DNA of 64,000 nucleotides, taken from positions 62,001 through 126,000 of the forward strand of contig CAWELN010000021.1 in the NCBI GenBank assembly GCA_963809795.1. Direction: 5' to 3'. Of this stretch, positions 52,958 through 62,541 are shown one piece after another; the first letter of the stretch is position 1; each line of letters opens with the position of its first letter. Position numbers and translations under genes: made by a program. The stretch comes from DASUAS01 sp963809795 (GTDB taxonomy: Bacteria > Actinomycetota > Acidimicrobiia > IMCC26256 > DASPTH01). The notes under the pieces were generated by a model that was not told the origin of the DNA, searched no databases, and saw only the letters and a program-made list of their open reading frames with translations.

Positions 52958-53978
52958 GTGGAGTCCGCAGCGTCCGTGGCCGTCATCGGCGCGGGCTCGT
53001 GGGGCACCACCGTCGCCGCGATCATGTGCGAGCACGCGACGACCACGCTGTGGGGTCGCAACCCCGAGCTGGTCGACGCGATCGCGCAGCGGCACGAGAA
53101 CCCCAACTACCTCGCGGGCGTGGCGCTGCCGGACGCGTTGCAGGCCACCACGCACCTCGACGCCGCGTGCACGGGCGCGGACGTGGTGGTGATGGCCGTG
53201 CCCTCGCACGGCTACCGCGCGGTCCTCCAGCTGGCCGCCCCGCACCTCGCCGCCGACGTCCCGGTGGTCAGCCTGGCCAAGGGCATCGAGCGCGGCACCC
53301 TGCTGCGGATGACCGAGGTGACCCTCGACGTGCTCACCGGTCACGACCCCGGACGGGTCGCGGTGCTGACCGGTCCGAACCTGGCGCGGGAGGTCGCCGA
53401 GGGGCAGCCGGCGGCGTCGGTCATCGCCTGTCGCGACGAGGACACCGCGCGCGAGCTCCAGCAGCTGTGCATGAGCCGCAGCTTCCGCGTGTACACCAAC
53501 CCCGACGTCGTCGGGTGCGAGGTCGCCGGCGCGATGAAGAACGTGATCGCGATCGCGGCCGGGACCGCGGCGGGGCTGGGCTACGGCGACAACACGCAGG
53601 CTGCGCTGATCACTCGGGGCCTGGCCGAAGTGGCGCGGCTCGGCGTCGCGCTCGGCGGGGAACCGATGACGTTCGCGGGGCTGGCCGGCCTCGGCGACCT
53701 GGTCGCGACCTGCACCAGCCCGAAGAGCCGTAACCGCAGCGTGGGCTTCGAGCTCGGTCGGGGCCGTTCGCTCGACGAGATCGTCGAGCAGTCGAACATG
53801 GTGGCCGAGGGCGTGCGCAGCACCGCCGCGCTGCTCGAGCTGGCGGCGCGGGTCGGGCGTCGAGATGCCGATCGCGTCGATGGTCGGCGCCGTGCTCTAC
53901 GACGGCCGCCGCCCGGCCGAGCTGGTGCCCGAGCTCATGCTCCGTGAGGCGAAGGCCGAGCTCCACGGTCTCTCGTGA
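52958..53978 (+). CDS. gpsA: Glycerol-3-phosphate dehydrogenase, NAD(P)+ (apparent frameshift)
   Basis: About 340 aa across one extra G in the run 53855-53857 (LAARVG then VEMPIASMVGAVLYDGRRP). VAVIGAGSWGTTVAAIM (NAD(P) binding), LAKGIERGTLLRMTEV, GPNLAREVAEGQPAASVIA, the catalytic Lys of CEVAGAMKNVIAIAAG and GLAGLGDLVATCTSPKSRNR. Makes sn-glycerol-3-phosphate for phospholipids, normally essential, which argues that the shift is an error. GTG 52958 chosen because of the -10 box; ATG 52946 is an alternative. Overlaps the next gene by GTGA. Confidence 0.92.
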
Positions 53979-55201
53979 CCGGAGCGGGATCGGATCCGCT
54001 CGGCCGCGGAACGTCGATCGGTGTGCTCGGAGGCGTGCGCGATGCCACCGTCGACCGCACCGGGGTGCTCGCGCCCCGAGCCGCCGGATGGGAGCTCGAC
54101 TGGTGGATCGGCGCCGACGACCGCTGGCATGTCCCCGGGCGCGAGGCGGCGGTGCGCCAGCACCTGGTCGACGGCATGCCGGTGGTGCAGACCTCGATGC
54201 GGGTGCCGGGAGGGGACGCGGTGCACCGTGCGTACGGCGCCCCTGTCGCCGACGTCGGCGAGGTCGCGGTGGTCGAGATCGCCAACGAGTCGCCCGCCCC
54301 GTTCGTGGCCGCGCTCGTGGTGCGCGGCGCGAGCGCGGTCGACCTCGGCGACGCGACCGCCTTCGCCGACGGGCGCAGCGCGGTGCGCACGCCTCGCCCG
54401 CCCTCGCGGTGGGCGCTGGCCGCGGACGGGAGCACCGAGGAGATCGTCACCAGCGGCGCGGCCTCGGACGCGCCGTTCGCCCCCCGCCGTGACCGCGGGG
54501 CGCGCCTCGTGGCGGCGTTCCTCTACCCGGTCGCACACCGCACCACGCTCCGCGCCGCGGTCGCGATCGGCACCCGTGGACTCGGCGCGACCGAGCCCGC
54601 CACGTTGCCCGACGCCGCCGCGGTGGCGCGGGGATGGACCGCTCAGCTCGACCGGGGCATGCGCGTCACGCTGCCCGACGCCGCCCTGCAGCGTGCGGTC
54701 GACACCGCGCGGGCGGCGACGGTGCTCGCGGGGCAGGCATGGAAGGTGGTGCCCGAGGTGGTCGCGGTGCTCGAAGACTGGGGGCTCGACCCGGAGGCGG
54801 CGACCGGGTGGGCCCGTCTCACCGGTCGGGCTCGCCGACAGCTCGCACGGCGCACACCGCCGCCACCGGGCGGGTGGGCCGAGGTGCGCGCCCGGGTGGC
54901 CGACACCGCCCCCGCGCTGCTCGCGGCCCTGCGCGCGGTGGTGGTGCGTGAGACCGACGACACCGTCGAGCTGCTCGGCGACTGGCCGTCCGAGTGGATC
55001 GGATCGCCGATCGACGTCCGCGACGCGCCGACCCGACGCGGTCCGGTGTCGTACTCGGTGCGGTGGCACGGCGACCGACCGGCACTCCTCTGGGAGGTGC
55101 CCGACGGCGTGCGCATCACCACGCCCGGGCTCGATCCCAACTGGTCGACGAGCGAGTCGCGGGGGGAGGCGCTGCTCGCGTTGGTCCCGAGACGCGCGTG
55201 A
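53975..55201 (+). CDS. Unknown protein coupled to gpsA, opposite a GH38 mannosidase
   Basis: 408 aa, no signal peptide or membrane helix. N-terminal half reads as beta-rich (GWELDWWIGADDRWHVPGRE, VVQTSMRVPGGDAVHRAYGA, EVAVVEIANESPAPFVAALVVRG), like the supersandwich domain before six-hairpin glycosidases. The middle is helical (DAALQRAVDTARAATVLAGQA, VVPEVVAVLEDWGL); the C-terminus (ELLGDWPSEWIGSPIDVRDA, SVRWHGDRPALLWE) resembles a glycoside-hydrolase tail domain. No catalytic motif identified. A carbohydrate role is inferred from fold-like features and the neighbouring mannosidase only. Confidence 0.65.
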   Translation: MTGAGSDPLGRGTSIGVLGGVRDATVDRTGVLAPRAAGWELDWWIGADDRWHVPGREAAVRQHLVDGMPVVQTSMRVPGGDAVHRAYGAPVADVGEVAVVEIANESPAPFVAALVVRGASAVDLGDATAFADGRSAVRTPRPPSRWALAADGSTEEIVTSGAASDAPFAPRRDRGARLVAAFLYPVAHRTTLRAAVAIGTRGLGATEPATLPDAAAVARGWTAQLDRGMRVTLPDAALQRAVDTARAATVLAGQAWKVVPEVVAVLEDWGLDPEAATGWARLTGRARRQLARRTPPPPGGWAEVRARVADTAPALLAALRAVVVRETDDTVELLGDWPSEWIGSPIDVRDAPTRRGPVSYSVRWHGDRPALLWEVPDGVRITTPGLDPNWSTSESRGEALLALVPRRA

Positions 55202-55204
55202 TCG

Positions 55205-57953
55205 TCAGGCGTCGGTGCCGCGGATGGTCAGGAGCTGCCACGGGCGCAACGGCGCCGACCCGGAGAACGCCCCGAGCGACTGGCCGGTGAGGTCGACCAC
55301 GTCGCCCTCGAGCGGTACGCCGTCGGGGTTCGCCAGCGTGACCTCGGTCGGAGCCGGCGAGAGGTTGACCACCCGCACGATCAAGGCGCCCGCGTCGTCG
55401 CGCTGCAGCGCCGAGACCTCGGCTCCGTCGACGCGGAGCGCCTGACCGGTCGGCGCGACGTCGGCGCCCTGCCAACCGCCACCACGCACCCGCTCGAGCG
55501 GCACCAGGAGCTCGTCGGCGGCGGCCGCCAACCGCGCGTCCTCCCAGTCGCCGCGGTGGGGGAGCACCGCGTAGTCGAGCTCGAGGTGGCCCTGGAGCTG
55601 CGGGCCCTCGAGCGGGTCCAACGGGCCGGCGGGGTTCGGGCGCAACGACAGCTCGGAGCGGGAGAGGTAGCCGGTGGCGCGCAGCAACGTGAGCGCCAGC
55701 TCGCGGCCGTCGTCGACCACCTCGTACTCGAGGAGGCCGTCGTGCAGCACCGCCAGTCCCGCGCCGCCGGCGGCGGCGTCGACGAAGCGGCGTGACACGA
55801 AGGTCGGCAGGCCGAACTCGTGCGGGCCGCCTTCGACGGTGAGGCCGCGGTGGACGACCGCGAACGCGCACTCGGCGTCGGAGCCGTCGACGCGGTGGAG
55901 CAGCGGGAAGTGGGCCCGGAGCCGGTGGTCGCGGACCTGGTGGTCGAGCGCGACGTGCACCCGGAGGAACCGCTCACCGGTGCGCAGCTCCAGGGTCGTC
56001 ACCACGTCGACGAGGCGGGCCTCGTCGCTGCGGCGTGCGCACGACCGTTCGTCACCGACGGCGTGCGCCGGCCACCGGTACGAGGCGGTGACGACGGTTC
56101 TCGCTCGCACCGGGCCCGCTTCGTCGACCCGCATTCGCACGCGCTCGGGTCGTTCGACGACGGTGTCGACCTCGGGTGGTGAGTAGTTGTAGGTGTCCCC
56201 ACCGTCGCCCCCGTCGACGTAGCGGTTGAGGCCCGACCAGCGGAGGCCGTCGGCCTCGATGGTGACGGTGCCGTCGGCGGGATCGACCTCGACCTGCAGG
56301 TGCTCGTTGGCCAGGGTGTGCCCCTCGGCGCGCACCGCGGTACCGGGCCCGGCACCCTCCACCGCGCGGTACGTGCGCCAGCCGAAGCCGGGCACGCGAT
56401 CGGCGGCCACGACGACCTCGCGCACCGGCGCGCGGCGCTGACGGATGGCGATGGTGGCACCCGCCTCGCCCAACGCCAGCAGGGTCGCCTTGGTCGCTTC
56501 GAGGTCGAGCTCGGTCTCCCCGGGAGCGGCGTCGTGGAACGTGAACTCGTGACTGCCGTCGGGGAGCGTGCGGTCCTCGACCCGTGCGATGCGGGCGCCG
56601 GCCAGCTCCGGTCCCCGCATCATCTCGAGGACCCACCGGATCTTCTGGCCGACCACGACGGTGGAGACGCCCTCGCCCTCGATCGTGCGCACGACCTGGG
56701 TGGGGCAGGCGGTCCCGTCGTCGACCGCCACCAGGTGCACCGGACCGGTGCCGGGGAGCGGGACCTCGACCAACCCGCCGCGCGGGCGGGCGGTGCTGTT
56801 CACCACGATGGTCGACGACGGTGGCGCGTCGATCGTGGTCGCCAGCTGCCGGAGCGCATCACGGGTGAGGGCGTCGCCGACGTGACGCGCCTCCTGGTAG
56901 CGCACGCGCACCGCCTCGACGACCTCGTCGGCGCTGCACGCGCACGACGAGTCGTGCGCGCTGTTGAGGATCAACTGGCGCCACCCGACGTCGAGGAGCG
57001 CGGCGGGATACTGCGGCGGGCGGGAGGAACAGCGCGCTCAGGGGTTCGGCGACGCGCTCGAGGCTGCGCTCGGCGCGCGCCGCGGCCTGGTGCACGTCGA
57101 CGCGGTTCGACGCCACGCCCATCAACACGTTCGCCCGCGCCCCCGACCGCAGCTCACCGCACCACGTCGTCAGGCCGTCGACCGGCTGCTCACGTACGTA
57201 CTCCCCGAGCGACGTGACCGTGAAGCGGAAGTCGTCCTGCAACGCGTTGGCTTCCGCGACCACCCGCCCGAGCCACGGTTGGGGCGGCAGGTGGTCGGAG
57301 CCGTTCATCAGGAGCATGCCGCCGCCGGGCAGCGCCGCCCGCCCCAACTCGGCCTCGTAGCCGCGGGCGCGTGCGACGAGGCGCGCAGGGTCGGCGGGGA
57401 TGTCGCGGCCGTTGGAGTAGGAGCCGTAGAGGTACTCGGCGCGCACCTCGGAGCCGTCGGGGGCGCGCCACCAGAACGCGGTGCGGGTGACGTCGCTGGG
57501 CACGCCCCGCCAGACCACCGCGTGTTCGAGGCCGGCGAGGCGCAGGATCTGCGGCATCTGCGCGATGTGGCCGAACATGTCGGGGAGGTAGCCGACCCGC
57601 ATGGCGGCGTCGCCGCCCAGGGCCTCGGCGCGAGCCAGGCCGTGCTGCAGGTTGCGGATCGTGGTCTCACCCGAGACCATGAATTCGTCCATGAGGATCA
57701 TCCACGGCCCCACCTGGAGCCGGCCGGCGGCGGCGAGCGCGGCAAGGCGGGGGGCCGCGTCGGGCCGTACCGCCAGGTAGTCGTCGACGACCGCGGTCTG
57801 GCCGTCGAGGAGGAACCGGGTGAACGAGGGGTCGGCTTCCAGCAGCTCCAGCAGGTCGTCGACCAGGTGCACGAGCTGCACCCGGTACTGCTGGAAGGGG
57901 GCGTACCACTCCCGGTCCCAGTGGGTGTGGGGGACGATGCCGACCGCGGTCAC
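55205..57953 (-). CDS. Alpha-mannosidase, GH38 family (apparent frameshift)
   Basis: About 915 aa across one extra base near 57015-57016 (LFLPPA then QYPAALLDVGWRQLILNSAHDSSCACS). N-terminal GH38 barrel: PHTHWDREWYAPFQQYR (zinc His-Asp), QVGPWMILMDEFMVSGE, YLPDMFGHIAQMPQIL (nucleophile Asp in PDMFGH) and NGSDH; LNSAHDSSCACS carries the last zinc His. The remainder is the beta-sandwich domain (from about 400). Retaining enzyme removing alpha-mannose; cytosolic, no signal peptide. TATCCT -10 box 6 nt before the GTG. Convergent with the unknown gene at 53975 (3-nt gap). Confidence 0.9.
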
Positions 57954-57959
57954 GGGGTC

Positions 57960-57965
57960 AGGATA
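57960..57965 (-). promoter_or_regulatory. -10 element TATCCT of the leaderless mannosidase gene
   Basis: On the minus strand TATCCT ends 6 nt before the GTG at 57953. It lies in the 21-nt gap after the kdpE-like gene. Confidence 0.55.
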
Positions 57966-57974
57966 CGAGCCGAC

Positions 57975-58658
57975 CTAGTCGCTACCGATCCAGCGGTACC
58001 CGATGCCCGGCTCGGTGACGATGAGGCGCGGGCTGGTGGCGTCGTCGGCGAGCTTGCGGCGTAGCTGCCCGACGTACACCCGCAGGTAGTTGCTCTCGGA
58101 GCCGTACCCCTGGCCCCAGACCTGCCGCAACAGGTACTCGTGGGTGAGCAGCTTCCCGGGGTGCGTCACCAGCTGCTCGAGCAGCGCGAGCTCCGTCTTG
58201 GTGAGGTGCACGACGTCGCCATCGAGCCGGACCTGGCGGCGGGCGAGGTCGACCTCGAGCTTGTCGATGTGGATCACCGCGGGCGTCGCCGAGGCGTGCG
58301 GGACGCGCCGCAGCACCGCGCGCACGCGCGCGAGCAGCTCCTCGACGTCGAACGGCTTGGTCACGTAGTCGTCGGCCCCGGCGTCGAGCGCGGCGATCTT
58401 GTCCTGCTGTCGGTCGCGGGCGGTGAGCACCACGACGGGGACGTCGCTGAACGATCGCATCCGCCGCAGCGCTTCGATCCCGTCGAGGTCGGGGAGGCCG
58501 AGATCGAGCAGCACCGCGTCGGGTCGCCGATCGGCGACGAGCACGAGCCCCTCCTCGGCCGTCGCGCACTCGACCACGTCGAGCGACCGCGCCCGGAGGC
58601 TGGTCCGGAGCGCGCGCCGCAACGACGAGTCGTCTTCGATCACGAGCACCGTGGTCAC
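57975..58658 (-). CDS. kdpE: KdpE-like response regulator
   Basis: 227 aa OmpR family. Receiver with IEDDSS, phospho-acceptor Asp in AVLLDLGLPDLDG and Lys in YVTKPFD. Winged helix from about 130 with HLTKTELALLEQLVTHPGKLLTHEYLLRQVWG, YLRVYVGQLRRKL and VTEPGIGYRWIG, the KdpE form. GTG overlaps the kinase stop (GTGA). Expected to act on the KimA-type transporter gene across the divergent promoter, where TTGACG repeats lie. No kdpFABC in the window. Confidence 0.88.
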   Translation of the reverse strand: MTTVLVIEDDSSLRRALRTSLRARSLDVVECATAEEGLVLVADRRPDAVLLDLGLPDLDGIEALRRMRSFSDVPVVVLTARDRQQDKIAALDAGADDYVTKPFDVEELLARVRAVLRRVPHASATPAVIHIDKLEVDLARRQVRLDGDVVHLTKTELALLEQLVTHPGKLLTHEYLLRQVWGQGYGSESNYLRVYVGQLRRKLADDATSPRLIVTEPGIGYRWIGSD

Positions 58659-60053
58659 GAACGCTCCTGCGTGGTCCAGCTCGGGACGACGAACACGAAC
58701 GTCGCACCCCCGCCCGGCGTCTCCTCGCACCATACGCGGCCGCCGTGCGCGGTCACGAGCGCGTGCACGATCGCCAGGCCGAGCCCGGTGCCGGTGGAGT
58801 CGGGGCGCGCGTCGAGGCGCGCGAACTCCTCGAAGATGCGCTCGCGCTCCTCCTCCGGGCACGCCGGGCCCGTGATCGGCGACGCAGACCTGCACTCCGG
58901 GTGGGTCCGGCACCGCTCGGGCGGACACGAGGATCTCGGAGCCCGGCGGCGCGAACCGCAACGCGTTCTCGAGCAGGTTGCCGAAGACCTGCTCGATCAT
59001 CTCGATGTCGACCTCGACGTCGCCGAGCTCCAGCGGGACGTCGAGCCGGATGCGGTGGGCGCGCGCCAGTGGGCGGAGCCGGCGGATCGCGGCCTGGGCG
59101 AGGTCGCGCAGGTCGACGGGTTGGCGGTGGACGTCGAGCGCGCCGGCGCGGATCCGGCTGAGCTCGAGGATGTTGGTGACCAGCCGTTCGAGGCGGTCGG
59201 TCTCGTCGTAGATCGTGTCGAGGAGCTCGGCGCGGTCGTCGGCGTCGAGCTCGAGATCGGGCGCGCGCAGGGTCGACGAAGCGGCCTTGATCGACGCCAG
59301 GGGTGTCCGCAGGTTGTGGGTGACCGCGGAGAGGAAGCCCGACCGGGTGCGGCCGACCTGCGCCGCGAGGCGCGACTCGTTCGCCTCCGCCTCCAGGCGC
59401 AGGCGGTCGACCGCGGTGGCCAGCCCCGCGACCAGCGCTTCGAGCAGGGCCCGGTCGGCTCCGCTCAACGGGTGCTCGCGGCTCGCCGTCGCCTCCACCT
59501 CCAGCGGCGCGATGCGCACCACCGTGACCTGTCCCGCGACGCCCGGCGCGGTCGCGGTGGTGACGAGACCGGGGGCCCGCAACGTGCACACCACCAGCCC
59601 GAACAGCGCGACCAGAGCGTCGGCCGCGCCGGCCACGACCGTCTCGAGGTTCTCGCCCGCCATGAGCCGCGTCGTGAGGTCGAGGCGGATCTGCGTCTCG
59701 CGCTCGCGCTGCTCGGCCGTGCGGCGGGCCTCGTTGAGACGCGACACCGTCCAGCTCAGCACGCCCGACGCAACCGCGAACGCGACCAGGGCGAGCAGGT
59801 CGTCGCCCTTCTGCACGTCGAGGCTCTCGCGCGGCGCGGTGAAGAAGTAGTTCAGGGCGAGGAACGCGCCGACGATGCCGACGATCGCGCCGACGCGTCC
59901 GAGGAGCGTCGACAGCAGCGCGGCCACCAGGAGCAGCAGCGCGGCCGCGGTGAGGTCGATGTCGAGGAGCCGGCCGACTGCGGTCGCGATCCCGACGATC
60001 AGCAGCGCGGCAAACGTCTGCTGCCCGATCTTGACGGCATCTTGACGCGTCAC
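58655..60053 (-). CDS. KdpD-like sensor kinase lacking the N-terminal KdpD/USP domains (apparent frameshift)
   Basis: About 466 aa across one extra base in GGG 58857-58859 (GPGVP then EEERERIFEEFARLDARPDS). Starts directly with a DUF4118 block of four transmembrane helices (FAALLIVGIATAVGRLLD, AALLLLVAALLSTLLG, AIVGIVGAFLALNYFF, LALVAFAVASGVLSWTV), a GAF-like region (about 125-220), HisKA with His in FLSAVTHNLRTPLASIKAAS and HATPase with FGNLLENALRFAPPG and DHGPGVP. Thus the transmembrane and kinase half of KdpD, without the cytosolic sensor half. Because of the shift it appears fused to KdpE; it is not. Confidence 0.87.
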
Positions 60054-60079
60054 CGGCGGGCGCTGACGTCCTCTTGACG
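60031..60079. promoter_or_regulatory. Four TTGACG-type direct repeats between kdpD-like and kimA genes
   Basis: TTGACG at 60031, TTGACG at 60042, CTGACG at 60063 and TTGACG at 60074. Spacings are 11, 21 and 11 bp, so all four face the same side of the helix, as OmpR/KdpE-type regulators prefer. The first pair lies in the first codons of the kinase gene, the second in the 48-nt divergent gap, 23-39 nt before the kimA ATG. A regulator site is inferred. Confidence 0.6.
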
Positions 60080-60101
60080 GGGGACCCCCGACGATGGCTG
60101 C

Positions 60102-62501
60102 ATGGCCACGACCGTCACCGACCCGAGCCTAGAGCCCACGCCGCCCTCCGCTCCGGGGACCGCGCCGCCCGCGCCCGACCAGGGCACGCATCACCGCGGC
60201 GAGTCTCAGCCGCAGCTCGGGCAGGGGCCGGGTCGCCCGCGCTCGCGTCGGTCGGACCTCGGCAACATGCTGTTCGGTCGCAAGATCCGCACCGATCAGG
60301 AGATCCACGAGCGGCTCGGCAACAGCACCGCGCTCGCGGTGTTCGCCAGCGACGCGCTCTCCTCGGTGGCCTACGCCACCGAGGAGATGCTCACCGTCCT
60401 GCTGCTCGGTGGGGCGGGCGCGCTCGCGTTCGGGACGCTGCTCCCGCTGTCGCTCGGGATCGTCGCGCTGCTGGTGATCCTGGTGTTCTCGTACCGCCAG
60501 ACGATCAAGGCGTACCCGAGCGCGGGTGGCGCCTACATCGTCACCCGCGACAACTTCGGCGTGCTGCCCGCGCAGGTCGCCGGGGTCGCGCTGCTCACCG
60601 ACTACATCCTCACCGTCGCGGTCAGCGTCTCGGCCGGCGTGGCCGCGATGTACTCGGCGTTCCCGGGCGCGTACCCGTACCGCGTGGCGATCGCGGTCGT
60701 GCTGATCTGGATCATCGCCTGGATGAACCTGCGCGGCGTGAAGGAGTCGGGCCGCGTGTTCGCGGTGCCGACGTACGGCTTCGTCATCGCCATCATCGGC
60801 CTCGTGATCGTGGGCGTGGCCAAGGCGGTCATGGGCGGTCTCGATCCCATCCACGTCCACCACGCGGAGGTGGCGGCCGGTGCCGGCGGCTCGCTCGGCA
60901 TCTTCCTGCTGCTGCACGCGTTCGCGGGAGGCTCGACCGCGATGACCGGGGTCGAGGCGATCTCCAACGGCGTGCCCGCGTTCAAGCCGGTCGAGTGGAG
61001 GAACGCCCGCCGGGTCCTCGCCTGGCTCGGTGTGCTGCTCGGCGTGATGTTCCTCGGCATCTCCTTCCTGGCGTGGAAGCTGCACCCGCTGCCGAGCACC
61101 AAGGAGACGGTGATCAGCCAGATCGCCCGCGCCATCGTCGGCAACGGCGCGCTGGGCGACATCGCGTTCTTCTTCATCCAGGCGATGACGATGCTGATCC
61201 TGGTGCTCGCGGCCAACACGTCGTTCGCCGACTTCCCGCGCCTCGCCAGCTTCCACGCGCACGACCACTTCCTGCCGACGCCGCTCACCAAGCGCGGCCG
61301 TCGCCTCGTGTTCGCCAACGGCATCATCGTGCTGGCGGCGCTGGCGACGCTGCTCACGGTCGCGTTCGGTGCGAGCGTGACGCACCTCATCCCGCTCTAC
61401 GCCATCGGAGTGTTCACATCGTTCACGCTGTCGCAGGGTGGCATGGCGAAGCGCCACCTCACCCTCAAGGAACCGGGTTGGAAGCGGGGTCTGTGGGTCA
61501 ACGGCACGGGCGCGGTGGCGACCGGCGTCGTCGGCGTGGTGATCGCGGTCACCAAGTTCACCCACGGCGCCTGGATCATCATGATCGTGGTGCCCATCAC
61601 CGTCGCGGTGCTGGTGCGGGTCAACAAGCACTACGAGCACGTGGCGGCGAAGCTCGACGAGCCCGATCCGGCGCTCGCGGTCGCGAACGCCAAGCGGCTC
61701 GCCGCGGTCGTGCTCGTGTCCCGGGTCGACGACGGCCTCGACCGGGCGATGCGCTACACCGACCACCTCGACGCCGACCGCGTGCGGGCGGTGCACGTGG
61801 GGCCCGAGGACCGCAACCTCGGCGCCGCGTTCTGGGCCCGGTACGGCTGCAAGCTCGAGTTCGTCACGTCGCAGCGCGGGCTGGTCAAGACGGCGCGCGC
61901 GCTCGTGCAGAGCGAGCGGGCGGAGTTCGCCGACCACCTCTGCGCGGTCGTGGTGCCGGAGACCATCGAGGATGCACGGCTGCGTCACGTGCTGCGCCAC
62001 AACGACGCGCTCCGCCTCAAGGCCGGTCTGCTCTTCGAGCCGGGCATCGTGGTGGTGAACCTGCCCACGCTCGAACAGGACTCCACGTTGCTGACCCGGG
62101 CGCCGCGCCGGCACGTGGCGCTGGTGCCCGTGGCGACCCTGCACGAGGGCGCGCGGGAGGCGTTGCGGGTCGCCGAGCTCCTGCGGCCCGACCGGGTGCG
62201 GGCGGTGCACATCGCCGAGCTGCCCGAGGACGCCGAGAAGCTCGAGGAGCAGTGGCTGGAGCAGAAGCTGCCCGTGCCGCTCGACGTGGTCGCCGCGCCC
62301 TACCGCGAGCTCGGCGAGCCGCTGCTGCACGAGGTCGAGGCGATCAAGGCCGAGGGCGCCGACCTGGTGACGGTGGTGATCGGCGAGTTCGTCCCCAAGT
62401 GGTGGCAGCACGGGCTGCACAACCACCGCGCCCTCCAGATGAAGGCCCGCCTGCTGTTCGAGCCGGGCGTGGCGGTCGTGTCGGTGCCCCACCACGTGTG
62501 A
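60102..62501 (+). CDS. kimA: KimA-family potassium importer (APC/KUP-like) with doubled cytosolic domain
   Basis: 799 aa. Pro-rich N-tail (1-50), 12 or so helices (about 75-525) with the APC/KimA motifs ASDALSSVAYATEEML, SYRQTIKAYPSAGGAYIVTRDN, LTDYILTVAVSVSAGVAAM, FAGGSTAMTGVEAISNGVPAFK and LVLAANTSFADFPRLASF. The cytosolic part holds two copies of a USP-like domain, each ending LRLKAGLLFEPGIVVVNLP or LQMKARLLFEPGVAVVSVP; B. subtilis KimA (607 aa) has one. Proton-coupled high-affinity K+ uptake in the family. Divergent from a KdpDE-like pair. No c-di-AMP riboswitch fits in the 48-nt gap. Confidence 0.87.
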   Translation: MATTVTDPSLEPTPPSAPGTAPPAPDQGTHHRGESQPQLGQGPGRPRSRRSDLGNMLFGRKIRTDQEIHERLGNSTALAVFASDALSSVAYATEEMLTVLLLGGAGALAFGTLLPLSLGIVALLVILVFSYRQTIKAYPSAGGAYIVTRDNFGVLPAQVAGVALLTDYILTVAVSVSAGVAAMYSAFPGAYPYRVAIAVVLIWIIAWMNLRGVKESGRVFAVPTYGFVIAIIGLVIVGVAKAVMGGLDPIHVHHAEVAAGAGGSLGIFLLLHAFAGGSTAMTGVEAISNGVPAFKPVEWRNARRVLAWLGVLLGVMFLGISFLAWKLHPLPSTKETVISQIARAIVGNGALGDIAFFFIQAMTMLILVLAANTSFADFPRLASFHAHDHFLPTPLTKRGRRLVFANGIIVLAALATLLTVAFGASVTHLIPLYAIGVFTSFTLSQGGMAKRHLTLKEPGWKRGLWVNGTGAVATGVVGVVIAVTKFTHGAWIIMIVVPITVAVLVRVNKHYEHVAAKLDEPDPALAVANAKRLAAVVLVSRVDDGLDRAMRYTDHLDADRVRAVHVGPEDRNLGAAFWARYGCKLEFVTSQRGLVKTARALVQSERAEFADHLCAVVVPETIEDARLRHVLRHNDALRLKAGLLFEPGIVVVNLPTLEQDSTLLTRAPRRHVALVPVATLHEGAREALRVAELLRPDRVRAVHIAELPEDAEKLEEQWLEQKLPVPLDVVAAPYRELGEPLLHEVEAIKAEGADLVTVVIGEFVPKWWQHGLHNHRALQMKARLLFEPGVAVVSVPHHV

Positions 62502-62541
62502 GGCACCGACACGCATGAGGGCTGAGGGACGAAGCGGTCCG

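Noticed and set aside
57975..60053. Apparent KdpD-KdpE hybrid kinase-regulator
   Set aside because: Created by the shift at 58857-58859; corrected reading gives a normal kinase stop overlapping the regulator GTG.
60054..60101. c-di-AMP (ydaO/kimA) riboswitch before the KimA gene
   Set aside because: The divergent gap is only 48 nt, too short for that riboswitch of well over 100 nt.
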